Made by a program: the position numbers and the translations under genes. 12,594 nt of DNA from Fibrobacteres bacterium CG2_30_45_31. Its GTDB lineage: Bacteria; Fibrobacterota; Fibrobacteria; Fibrobacterales; Fibrobacteraceae. The DNA lies in contig MNYL01000033.1 of NCBI GenBank assembly GCA_001873075.1, positions 1 through 12,594 on the forward strand, in the 5' to 3' direction. Shown here piece by piece: positions 6,608-12,594 of this stretch. How positions within the stretch are numbered: position 1 is the first letter of the stretch; every line of letters starts with the position of its first letter. The notes below the pieces were generated by a model, which saw only the letters and a list, made by a program, of their open reading frames with translations, was not told the origin of the DNA and did no database searches.

Positions 6608-7067
6608 AATAGTAAACGCGCATTGCCTGAACCACAGAATCTTGCTTTTGAATAGGATACTTAACACGAGCAGATTCAAGAACAATATCCAAGCTATCTG
6701 GAGAAACATCCACAAGTAAACCAAGCTTAGAACGTTCAGGAGGACAAAGAATAGGAGGCTTTTCCCCACGAGATTTATAGGTGCTATCGAGAAACTTTTG
6801 TACATCGAGCGGATTGCCGCAAGAATCCATAAGAATGGAATTACCTTCATAACCCCAGCCCCCCTTTTTTTTCTTCAAAACTTCCCCCACACCTTGTCCC
6901 TTCTTTTGCGGGGCATCCGTGGAAAGCTCCTCGATGGGACGAAGATTTTTCGGAAGAGATGGTGTTTGCTTCAGGGAAGACTGGGAATCCGAATCCGAGT
7001 TCTCGGAAGAGCGACACGCAGAAAGAGCCATAAGGCTCAATAGAAGAAGGAACAAAATCTTTTTCAT
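6561..7067 (-). CDS. Small lipoprotein of unknown function
   Basis: The 168-residue product begins with a lipoprotein signal: MKK, a hydrophobic core and the lipobox LSAC with the lipidated Cys at residue 18. It continues with a Ser/Asp-rich tether as in surface or outer-membrane lipoproteins. Residues ~70-168 form a small domain with Cys at 83, 108, 150 and 165; I recognise no family. The start is supported by GAGGT about 6 nt before the ATG. The last 47 nt or more overlap the beginning of the large modular protein in another frame. Codon choice in the overlap fits this frame, so this gene is real to near its end. A frameshift joining it to the large protein, to give one lipid-anchored polypeptide, is the main alternative. 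Confidence 0.78.
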   Translation of the reverse strand: MKKILFLLLLSLMALSACRSSENSDSDSQSSLKQTPSLPKNLRPIEELSTDAPQKKGQGVGEVLKKKKGGWGYEGNSILMDSCGNPLDVQKFLDSTYKSRGEKPPILCPPERSKLGLLVDVSPDSLDIVLESARVKYPIQKQDSVVQAMRVYYCANSPHREQYRGCSR

Positions 7068-7145
7068 TTTTTACCTCACTGGATTGCATAATAATAACTC
7101 CTCACCTGGAAAAAAGAAATTTTTATTCATTAATCAGCATTTGAA

Positions 7146-7579
7146 TCATCTATCAATTTGAAAACATACAACGTTACAAGACTTCACAGAACCAGAACAT
7201 TGAGCCTCAATAATGATTTTTGCATGATGACCGTTTCCTTTTGTGAGGGAACCCCTGCTGTAATTCGATGCTATGCTTTCCATTGTCTCCCCATGATTCA
7301 AAACCTGATTGTGATAATTATACGAACTTTTTGTGGGGACAGTAAATAAAAAATGAACTGTAAATGGAATTTTACTTCTGTAGAGCCTTGCAATTGATCG
7401 ATTACTAATTAAATTCACCGTTCAAGGAGGTTTTTATCTTTAATCCACTGCGAGCAACCAAGATTTTAGTCAAAAGAAACCCACGTGTTTTGGTGCGGGG
7501 CTTCCGTATTTGTAAACGGCCCCTCTATCTGCCTAACGGCATAATGAAGTGCTATTCGCCATTTTGAACAATAAAAAAT
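7146..7579 (-). pseudogene. Degenerate remnant of an unrecognised gene
   Basis: Two minus-strand stretches read like protein but are broken. At 7469-7579 one frame reads WRIALHYAVRQIEGPF followed by QNTWVSFD and hits TAA at 7466-7468; the same frame continues as NLGCSQWIKDKNLLER to a TGA at 7415-7417. A second frame, open from a GTG at 7418 to TGA at 7146-7148, reads SIASNYSRGSLTKGNGHHAK and ends with a Cys-rich tail. Neither has a convincing ribosome site. I interpret this as one or two decayed genes for secreted proteins. The 90-codon second frame could be a small intact gene. Nothing else is supported between 7068 and 7691. Confidence 0.35.
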
Positions 7580-7691
7580 TCACAGAAAATAAATCAGATT
7601 TTCCATCCAAACAGGGACAAGTCCTCCTGCAACAAGCGAAGAACACTATATTTGAAATCCTATTTCTTAACCTATTTACTAAAAAAAACGA

Positions 7692-8123
7692 ATGAATTCA
7701 TTTACGGACTACATTGAAAACGCCATCCAGTGGGCACTGGCAAATAAAGATCGCCGCGATTATCAGTACAAATGTCTGGCCTTCGTTGAGGACGCATACG
7801 AACAAAGTAATTCTTTTGAGATGTTCGGGGGAGACACCGCGAAGGAATCCGCAGAAATGTACAGCCCGCTCCACAGCGGATCCCCAGAAAGAGGCGCCTT
7901 TGTCTTTTTCAAATCGGAAGGGCCCATCAACGGCATCACCAAAGAGTGGGGCCATGTCGGTTTGTCTCTCGGGAATGACAAAGTGATCCACACCTGGGAT
8001 ACCATTCGCATAGACAACTATCGTGACATTGAAAAGTTACAGGGAGCAGAGGGCTGGACATTCCCTGAATATATAGGCTGGGCAGGTCCAGATATTTTTC
8101 TGAACGGATTCAGAAAACGGTAA
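7692..8123 (+). CDS. NlpC/P60-like (CHAP-type) cysteine peptidase domain protein
   Basis: The 143-residue protein is one compact papain-like domain. Cys28 in YKCLAFVEDAYE is the expected nucleophile. GAFVFFK (68-74) is the strand that opens the sheet in NlpC/P60 and CHAP proteins. His88 in WGHVGLSLGN is the expected base, followed by KVIHTWD (97-103). Such enzymes cut peptide bonds in peptidoglycan stems or related amides. There is no signal peptide and no cell-wall-binding domain, so it is either kept in the cytoplasm or exported by a route that does not need one. No good ribosome site precedes the ATG; the leader is A/T-rich. It converges on the ygiD-like gene with a 10-nt gap. Confidence 0.72.
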   Translation: MNSFTDYIENAIQWALANKDRRDYQYKCLAFVEDAYEQSNSFEMFGGDTAKESAEMYSPLHSGSPERGAFVFFKSEGPINGITKEWGHVGLSLGNDKVIHTWDTIRIDNYRDIEKLQGAEGWTFPEYIGWAGPDIFLNGFRKR

Positions 8124-8134
8124 CCACCGATTTT
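8114..8134. terminator. Weak bidirectional terminator between convergent genes
   Basis: A short hairpin, CGGT-AACC-ACCG at 8118-8129, is flanked by AAAA on the left and ATTTT on the right. Either strand would therefore give a small stem followed by a U-run. It sits across the 10-nt gap between the peptidase gene and the ygiD-like gene. The 4-bp core is short, so termination would be weak. Confidence 0.35.
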
Positions 8135-8904
8135 CAAACCTCCAAGCACCGCATGGATACAGAACCGTTCTGAAAGCCTTCGTGTAAGACCTTTACAGGC
8201 GTTTGGCCGTCCTTCATACCGAGGATATAGAGGAGCGGGAGATAATGCTCATTGGTAGGGATGGGCTTTTGGTACTGCGGTAATTTTTCTTGGTAATGAA
8301 TGAGCGCGGTCATGTCGTTCGTATCCATTTTTTCCTGAATCCAGCGATCCGCAGCAAGTGCCCAATGGAAAGGCAGAGCGTTTTCTTCAGGGTTTATTTC
8401 ATACAAATTATGCACCACGTTACCGCTCCCTATAAGGAGTATATCGGAAGCGACGTTTTCCCTAATTTTTTTCCCTAACTGATAATGTTCCTCTTCGGAC
8501 TTGTCCACATCCAGACTGATTTCAAGAAGAGGAATATCCGCTTCGGGAAACAGATGCTTCATCACCGCCCACGCCGCATGATCAATGCCTCGCCGAAGGT
8601 CCACCTTCACACCGATGCCCGCACTGGCGAGCTCCTCGGCAATTTTTTCAGAACCCTCCGGTGCATACTGAATTTCATACAACGCTTCCGGAAAGCCATA
8701 AAAATCATAGATCTGGTGCGGGTAAGGATTCCCTGTGATATACGTTCCGTGTGTCTGCCAGTGGGCAGAAATCACAAGAACCGCCCGGGGCCTCGGTATT
8801 TGCCGCCCATAATGGTGCAGAAATTCCGTATAGGAATTATGTTCAATGACATTCATCGGAGAGCCGTGACCCACAAAAATGGGATGCAGCAAAGCTTCAT
8901 TCAT
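8134..8904 (-). CDS. ygiD: YgiD/DODA-type extradiol ring-cleavage dioxygenase (LigB superfamily)
   Basis: The 256-residue protein matches the class III extradiol dioxygenases of the 4,5-DOPA dioxygenase/YgiD group in length and motifs. Seen in order are FVGHGSPMN (H13), VISAHWQTHG (H48), GIDHAAWAVMKHLFPEADIP (H109), GSGNVVHNL (H165) and NEHYLPLLYILG (H220). The histidines at 13, 48, 165 and 220 correspond to the metal-binding and catalytic positions of the family. These enzymes use a metal to open catechol-type rings with oxygen; E. coli YgiD acts on L-DOPA, but the physiological substrate is often unknown. The start overlaps the stop of the CatA-like gene by 4 nt, indicating coupled translation. 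An oxygen-using enzyme is odd for a strictly anaerobic Fibrobacter, so another role is possible. Confidence 0.9.
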   Translation of the reverse strand: MNEALLHPIFVGHGSPMNVIEHNSYTEFLHHYGRQIPRPRAVLVISAHWQTHGTYITGNPYPHQIYDFYGFPEALYEIQYAPEGSEKIAEELASAGIGVKVDLRRGIDHAAWAVMKHLFPEADIPLLEISLDVDKSEEEHYQLGKKIRENVASDILLIGSGNVVHNLYEINPEENALPFHWALAADRWIQEKMDTNDMTALIHYQEKLPQYQKPIPTNEHYLPLLYILGMKDGQTPVKVLHEGFQNGSVSMRCLEV

Positions 8905-9530
8905 ACGAGACCCGCTATTTCGCGGTCCAGCGCATCCTTGAATTTTCCGAGATGAACGCCATCCACAAACAGATGGTTCACCTGAACGTTATAAGGCAAA
9001 AGCACTCGACCATTCTCTTCCCTGAACTTCCCCAAGGTCACTCGGGGCACGGCATCGCCCTGCTTGAGATTCACCGTGTGATCAATAGCCGAGAAAGAGA
9101 TCCATGGAAGGAGAGAGAAGAACACAAAGTCGTCCCGATGGGCCCATTCCTCAAAAGGAAAATAGATCGTCTGCTTCTGGGAAATTTCTTTAGCCTTGGC
9201 GATAAAAGTTTTTATATCATCCTCCATGGGAGCGTTCACCATCTTGAAAAGTTCCGAGCCGGAATTCATGTCCGTAAAAGAAGGGTGCGTGATCTCGTGA
9301 AGCACCACCGTTTCACCGCGAAGACGGTACCGGAAATTTTCCACGGAATTCAGGGCCTTCATGGATAAGTGGATCAACGCGAGACTGAACGATACATTCT
9401 GCTCCTGCGCCCACATTCTCACGGGCGTGACATCCACGTCAAAGGTAATGTTATAAATGGGATACGCGACCGATTTGAAAAACAAAAAATGCTGTCTTCT
9501 TTCCCAGGTATCAAAATTGATTTCTTTCAT
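8901..9530 (-). CDS. CatA-like chloramphenicol acetyltransferase family protein
   Basis: The 209-residue protein has the size and motif order of the CAT family, trimeric acetyl-CoA-dependent O-acetyltransferases. Seen are NFRYRLRGETVVLHE (65-79) with the following HPSFTDM, SLLPWISFSAIDH (139-151), and the active-site block VNHLFVDGVHLGKF (184-197). The catalytic His of the HxxxDG motif is H186, with D190 and G191; the first His of the classical HHxxxDG is Asn here. Many chromosomal members do not confer drug resistance, so the acceptor is not known. The gene is joined by 4-nt overlaps to the hydrolase before it and the dioxygenase after it, implying a common pathway or a shared small-molecule substrate. 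Confidence 0.87.
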   Translation of the reverse strand: MKEINFDTWERRQHFLFFKSVAYPIYNITFDVDVTPVRMWAQEQNVSFSLALIHLSMKALNSVENFRYRLRGETVVLHEITHPSFTDMNSGSELFKMVNAPMEDDIKTFIAKAKEISQKQTIYFPFEEWAHRDDFVFFSLLPWISFSAIDHTVNLKQGDAVPRVTLGKFREENGRVLLPYNVQVNHLFVDGVHLGKFKDALDREIAGLV

Positions 9531-10357
9531 TGTTTATCCTTATTATGAATAAAGCGAAGCACCTCATGAAAAGCACTGTCCGTAAGCGCCTGATTAAATT
9601 CGACTCTTCCACCGGAGACCCCGCGATAGGTGAATCCATGTTTTCCACCGGGAAAAAGAATTCGAGTCACAGGAATCCCCCGTTCACGGGTACGCACTTC
9701 AAATAGTTCACTTTGATGCGGTTCCGTAATGGGATCGGCGTCACCTTGGAGAATCAGCAGAGGACACCGCAGTGAATCCACTAAATCCAGAGGCTGCGAG
9801 AAAGAATGCGACCTACGGATGCCTGGCTTCGGCGGAAACAACACTGGCGAGAAATAGCAAACGAGTCCGCTCACTTCATGTCGCCGCGCCGCCACCCGCA
9901 AGGCGTTGGTGCCACCCATGGAAAAGCCCACCAGAAAAATTCTGGATGTATCCACAGATTTCTGTGATTCCAAAGTATCGAGCGCAGCCTCAATATCGGT
10001 TACCCAGCGCTCATCCATAAAAAAACGACTGGTGTCCCGGTAATTCAGTACCATCGCCACAAAGCCCTGTTCCACAAGTTTCCAGCCGAAATCCACATGA
10101 TGGGGATATACGACCCCTGTAAGCTTCGCACCGTTCCCTCCGGGGAGAATCAGTACCGCCGGAAATGGTCCTGCGCCCACAGGAATTATGAGCGTTGCTT
10201 CCATCTGCAGTCCATCCGGTCCGGGAATTGTTTTTTCCATGCGGACACCCGGCTTCGGCGCACCAGAACGATCCATGGCATCTGCAAAGACGGGTAGCAA
10301 CGCCAACAGCATGCAAAAAGAGAAAAAACATAGATACGATTTATTCAAAAAGCACAT
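9527..10357 (-). CDS. Exported dienelactone-hydrolase-like alpha/beta hydrolase
   Basis: The 276-residue protein begins with a signal peptide (hydrophobic core ~9-24, cleavage likely after FADA, residue 27). The rest is an alpha/beta hydrolase of the dienelactone hydrolase or acyl-peptidase-like group. Seen are AVLILPGGNG (67-76) as oxyanion-hole strand, the nucleophile elbow GFSMGG with Ser146, LLILQGDADPITEPHQ with the acid at Asp206 or Asp208, and GGKHGF with His240. Spacing of the triad fits the family. It would hydrolyse an ester, lactone or similar bond in the periplasm. Its end overlaps the CatA-like gene by 4 nt, and it lies 20 nt after the unknown secreted protein gene. The exact substrate cannot be told from sequence. 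Confidence 0.87.
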   Translation of the reverse strand: MCFLNKSYLCFFSFCMLLALLPVFADAMDRSGAPKPGVRMEKTIPGPDGLQMEATLIIPVGAGPFPAVLILPGGNGAKLTGVVYPHHVDFGWKLVEQGFVAMVLNYRDTSRFFMDERWVTDIEAALDTLESQKSVDTSRIFLVGFSMGGTNALRVAARRHEVSGLVCYFSPVLFPPKPGIRRSHSFSQPLDLVDSLRCPLLILQGDADPITEPHQSELFEVRTRERGIPVTRILFPGGKHGFTYRGVSGGRVEFNQALTDSAFHEVLRFIHNKDKQ

Positions 10358-10377
10358 AAAATAACCTCAACAAAAAA

Positions 10378-11022
10378 TCAACGCGAACCGATATTCTGAA
10401 AAGCCTCGGTCTTATATTTTTGATTAAACTCCGCAATGTTTTCCTGTAGTACCTGAACGCTCACTGAAATATATGCCGAATCGCTCCGGCGGTAAGCCGG
10501 ATTTTTCTCCTGTTTCCATTTTTCCGTCATCACCTCAATATTCGTGGATTCCGAGAGAATTCCAAGAGAGTCAATGACCCGCGCATATTTTTTTACAAGA
10601 AAATCTGCATACCGATGATACACCTCCGCGTACTCCTCCCATTTTTTCAAGGCCTCCGGGAATGTTTCCTTGCAGACAAAACAATTCGCACAAACAAGAT
10701 GTTCATTTTCTAGGGTAATGGACAGACTCCCTCCATCCTTAACAGACATTGCCTCTTTACAGTCCCGCACGGACTGGAGTACCGTTTTATTTTTCATGAT
10801 GAATGCGTAGAGCCGATGATCATCCTGGATTCCACCCCACTTTGTATCATTAAATCGCATCCATACAGAATCCTGCCACAGCAGCAGATTCACCTCTCTG
10901 GGCATTTTACCCCAGGCCACCCACTCCCGAAGTTCAATTCCCTTTTCCGCGCCTGCTGATGGCACAGCATCCCTCGCCGAAGCGAACACAGCAAAACCTA
11001 AAAGAAAGTAAAAGAGTTTCAT
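10378..11022 (-). CDS. Secreted protein of unknown function, first gene of the hydrolase operon
   Basis: From the ATG at 11022 this is a 214-residue protein with an N-terminal signal peptide (MKLFYFLLGFAVFASA). An in-frame ATG also lies 9 nt upstream at 11031, but the AGGA ribosome site abuts that one and is ideally placed 8 nt before 11022, so I prefer the latter. The mature part has a CxxCxxC cluster (CANCFVC, residues 111-117), one more Cys near 88, and a Lys/Glu-rich helical C-terminal half. I recognise no family. It is followed after 20 nt by the alpha/beta hydrolase, so it heads a four-gene operon. The CxxCxxC cluster could bind a metal or form disulfides. Confidence 0.8.
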   Translation of the reverse strand: MKLFYFLLGFAVFASARDAVPSAGAEKGIELREWVAWGKMPREVNLLLWQDSVWMRFNDTKWGGIQDDHRLYAFIMKNKTVLQSVRDCKEAMSVKDGGSLSITLENEHLVCANCFVCKETFPEALKKWEEYAEVYHRYADFLVKKYARVIDSLGILSESTNIEVMTEKWKQEKNPAYRRSDSAYISVSVQVLQENIAEFNQKYKTEAFQNIGSR

Positions 11023-11096
11023 TCTATTCATCCTGAAGCAGATCCTAAAAGGCTTTAGGTCACCTCTAAAAATTCATTTTCTATGACTAGAAGCCG

Positions 11097-11376
11097 GTTC
11101 CCTCCGCGGAACATCAGGCTTCGCAGAGCTGACTTGCAGCCCCGCAGGGGTGAGGATGGAACAATGTGACACCGCAACAAATCGACTGCGGTACTTTGCC
11201 ATAGTGAACTTCGTTCTGTTGCTGAGCCTCAACAGTGGCAAAGCGAGCTTTGCCGTTGTACTCGGCTTTTGCAACAGTCGTCATTCAAAGTGGCGAAGAG
11301 CGTTCAAGCCGAGTATCATGATAGCGAACGCGTTCGCTATCATGATCGAGGCGCCGAAGCTGATGCCGAAGGCATC
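11097..11376. repeat. Chain of about nine stem-loops inside the MITE-like element
   Basis: Successive inverted repeats are: GTTCC/GGAAC (11097-11112), CCCC/GGGG (11140-11150), ACCGCA/TGCGGT (11171-11192), GAAC/GTTC (11206-11216), CTGTTG/CAACAG (11216-11235), GGCAAAG/CTTTGCC with loop CGAG (11237-11254), ACTCGGCTT/AAGCCGAGT (11260-11314), the palindrome at 11315-11346, and GATGCC/GGCATC with loop GAA (11362-11376). Together they could fold most of the element into a multi-hairpin RNA or cruciform DNA. Confidence 0.6.
11315..11346. repeat. 32-bp perfect palindrome
   Basis: The two 16-bp halves (ATCATGATAGCGAACG and CGTTCGCTATCATGAT) are exact reverse complements with no loop. Each half also contains a smaller palindrome (ATCATGAT). 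The sequence could extrude as a cruciform or act as a dimeric protein site. Confidence 0.9.
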
Positions 11377-11631
11377 AATACAAGCAGTATTCACCACTTT
11401 TCATTCCTGCTCTGGCTTGACCTCGTTCGATTTCATTCGCGCAAACCAATTTTTAGAGGTGCCCTTTAGTGATTCAAACAAAACTTTCGAAAGTCCTGAA
11501 ATGAATTTTTTGAAATATATGTATTTCCTATTCCACATTCACTCAATACGTCCCCGCAAACCAACGGTCACGCCTTTTTAGAAAATATTTTTCAGTCCTG
11601 CTGAGCCGGAAATGTCTGTTTCTGAGTGCAC

Positions 11632-11657
11632 AAAAAAAGCACCTCGAAGAGGTGCTT
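11632..11657 (-). terminator. Intrinsic terminator of the small SH3-like protein gene
   Basis: A perfect 9-bp stem with a 3-nt loop (AAGCACCTC-GAA-GAGGTGCTT, 11637-11657) is followed on the minus strand by a run of seven U. It lies 22 nt after the stop of the gene at 11680-12117 and is a textbook Rho-independent terminator for it. Between the MITE-like element (11469) and this terminator I see only a 12-bp palindrome, ACTTTCGAAAGT at 11483-11494. Confidence 0.92.
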
Positions 11658-11679
11658 CCTTGCTTACAACAAGAAAATA

Positions 11680-12117
11680 TTAGTTTTCGTTGTTGTGCAT
11701 TTCCACTTGTTCACGGTCCATCGTGTGCTGGAGGTATTCCTTAAAGTCACGATCAATGTTCACGCCATCAAAGTCAGCGGCATCCTGTTCCAACACGAAC
11801 ACGGCACTCGGGTTATCCAACCAACCGACAACGTCCACACCTTCCAACTTGAGGGATTTATCACCCGCAGCGGCAACCACATATTCCACGGCACTCTTAG
11901 CCACCCAGCCCTGACCACAAGCGGCCTTGACTAAAACAGCATCATCACCATCTTTCACAATTTTCATGTCATCATTGAAGCCAGCCGTGCATACAACACT
12001 GCCACCACCTTTCTCTTTGGTGAGATCCACATCACCACGTTTAGACTTTACGCTACTCGGCGCAGCGAAAGAAGTGGCAACCAACAAAACCAGAACAGAG
12101 AACAAAATCTTCTTCAT
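11680..12117 (-). CDS. Small secreted protein, possibly SH3-like
   Basis: The ATG at 12117 gives a 145-residue protein with a clean signal peptide (MKKILFSVLVLLVATSFA, cleavage before APSS). It is preceded by GAGGATCGAT, a proper ribosome site; an in-frame ATG at 12141 would add eight residues but lacks one. The segment from SVVCTAGFNDDMKIVKDGD to AACGQGWVAKSAVEYV resembles a bacterial SH3-type fold, with two Cys that could form a disulfide. This is a weak resemblance. The C-terminal half is acidic and unrecognised. It is monocistronic, with its own promoter and terminator, and diverges from mltG. Confidence 0.78.
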   Translation of the reverse strand: MKKILFSVLVLLVATSFAAPSSVKSKRGDVDLTKEKGGGSVVCTAGFNDDMKIVKDGDDAVLVKAACGQGWVAKSAVEYVVAAAGDKSLKLEGVDVVGWLDNPSAVFVLEQDAADFDGVNIDRDFKEYLQHTMDREQVEMHNNEN

Positions 12118-12161
12118 ATCGATCCTCAACAGGTAGTACACCTTTTTCTCAATTTATCCCA

Positions 12162-12191
12162 AATATATGCTTTATATATTGCAAACGGCAA
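12162..12191 (-). promoter_or_regulatory. Promoter of the small secreted protein gene
   Basis: On the minus strand TTGCCG (12186-12191) and TATATT (12162-12167) are 18 bp apart, placing the start of transcription about 38 nt before the ATG at 12117. It lies in the 102-bp divergent region shared with mltG. For mltG itself I see only a poor -10-like TATATT at 12205-12210, too close to its ATG for a normal leader. Confidence 0.45.
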
Positions 12192-12219
12192 CTTTTTTTT
12201 CTTTTATATTCTGGAAGCT

Positions 12220-12594
12220 ATGAAAAAAATTCTTTTCACTTTCGCTTTTTTTTGCCTGATCGCTGTTTTTGCCGGAGCCTTTTGGGTTTATCGGGGCATA
12301 GAAGCCCCTTCCTCCCATGATACTTTTACTGTTATAGACATCCCGAAAGGAGCCTCTGCCACCAAAATCGCTCAAATTTTGCAAAATAAAGGCTTAATTT
12401 CTTCGGAACGCCTATTTATTCTCTGGTGCCGCTACCAAAAACCAACTCTAAAAGCGGGCTGGTATGAAATACCTCCAAGCCTGAGTATTAGACAACTTGT
12501 AGAATTCCTGGAAGAAGGCAAGAACGCAGTCCATAAGGTCACCATCCCGGAAGGTCGCGCGACTTGGGAAATGCCCGCTTACCTCCAAAAAGCG
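12220..12594 (+). CDS. mltG: Endolytic transglycosylase MltG (YceG family), 5' part only
   Basis: The frame is open from the ATG at 12220 to the window end (125 codons), so only the N-terminus is present. It has an N-terminal membrane anchor (residues ~4-24) and then the LysM-like module that precedes the YceG catalytic domain: FTVIDIPKGASATKIAQILQ, GLISSERLFILWCR, and LKAGWYEIPPSLSIRQLVEF. It ends with VTIPEGRATWEMPAYL (residues ~108-123), the signature segment entering the catalytic domain. MltG cuts nascent glycan strands in the inner membrane and limits their length. The active-site Glu lies beyond the window. The ribosome site (GGAAG) is weak and close to the start. Confidence 0.93.
   Translation, partial: MKKILFTFAFFCLIAVFAGAFWVYRGIEAPSSHDTFTVIDIPKGASATKIAQILQNKGLISSERLFILWCRYQKPTLKAGWYEIPPSLSIRQLVEFLEEGKNAVHKVTIPEGRATWEMPAYLQKA

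Larger units (their letters stand above)
11053..11469. mobile_element. MITE-like element with terminal inverted repeats and target duplication
   Basis: A 405-bp element (11059-11463) has 16-bp terminal inverted repeats with one mismatch: GTCACCTCTAAAAATT on the left and the reverse complement of GGCACCTCTAAAAATT on the right. It is flanked directly by the hexamer CTTTAG on both sides (11053-11058 and 11464-11469), as expected for a target-site duplication. It codes for no transposase. Frames of 66 codons (minus) and 143 codons (plus) cross it, but both run through hairpins and a terminal repeat and are probably not genes. The interior is a chain of stem-loops. It lies ~37 bp before the first start codon of the hydrolase operon. 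The transposase family that could move it is not identified. Confidence 0.65.

Noticed and set aside
6608..6850. N-terminal extension of the large protein back to the ATG at 6850
   Set aside because: This stretch overlaps the lipoprotein in another frame, whose codon choice and continuity are better. The hydrophobic reading is the usual shadow of a polar coding frame.
8901..9530. Calling the CatA-like gene a drug-resistance determinant
   Set aside because: Family membership is clear but many chromosomal members act on other acceptors, and the operon context points to metabolism. The sequence cannot show resistance.
11150..11581. 143-codon plus-strand frame and 66-codon minus-strand frame across the MITE-like element
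   Set aside because: They pass through several hairpins, the 32-bp palindrome and a terminal repeat, and show no domain. Open frames in such repeats are common annotation artefacts.

Overview
The window looks like chromosomal DNA of a Fibrobacter-type bacterium (Fibrobacterota). The main evidence is a large secreted protein whose modules are joined by long runs of SSSS-type serine linkers, a habit known from Fibrobacter extracellular proteins, together with several Cys-rich secreted proteins and moderate GC. This is inference from style, not from a marker gene.

Left part (1-1400). A structured inverted-repeat region at the edge is followed by a minus-strand two-gene operon: a four-helix DUF2975 membrane protein and a small YozG-like XRE regulator. 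Its promoter carries two small palindromes and directly abuts a 10-G homopolymer.

Central part (1256-7579). This is the accessory-looking block, all on the minus strand: a small lipoprotein, a ~950-residue secreted modular protein (N-terminal Cys-rich modules, two Ser-rich linkers, a tandem pair of 59-residue six-Cys repeats, and a C-terminal HEKGH putative zinc-peptidase motif), then two closely related secreted proteins of 355 and 353 residues. The second arose by a tandem duplication that also copied ~150 bp of the 3' end of the large gene; that copy is now a deleted, frameshifted remnant between the two paralogues. Small remnants flank both ends of the block (1256-1396 and 7146-7579). None of these proteins is assigned to a characterised system.

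Right part (7692-12594). A cytoplasmic-looking NlpC/P60-type peptidase on the plus strand converges on a four-gene minus-strand operon: unknown secreted protein, exported dienelactone-hydrolase-like alpha/beta hydrolase, CatA-like acetyltransferase, and YgiD-type extradiol dioxygenase. The last three are joined by 4-nt stop/start overlaps. About 37 bp upstream of the operon's first start codon lies a 405-bp MITE-like element with 16-bp terminal inverted repeats, a 6-bp target duplication and a chain of about nine stem-loops, including a 32-bp perfect palindrome. Next come a small secreted SH3-like protein with a clear terminator and, divergent from it, the 5' end of mltG, which runs off the window.
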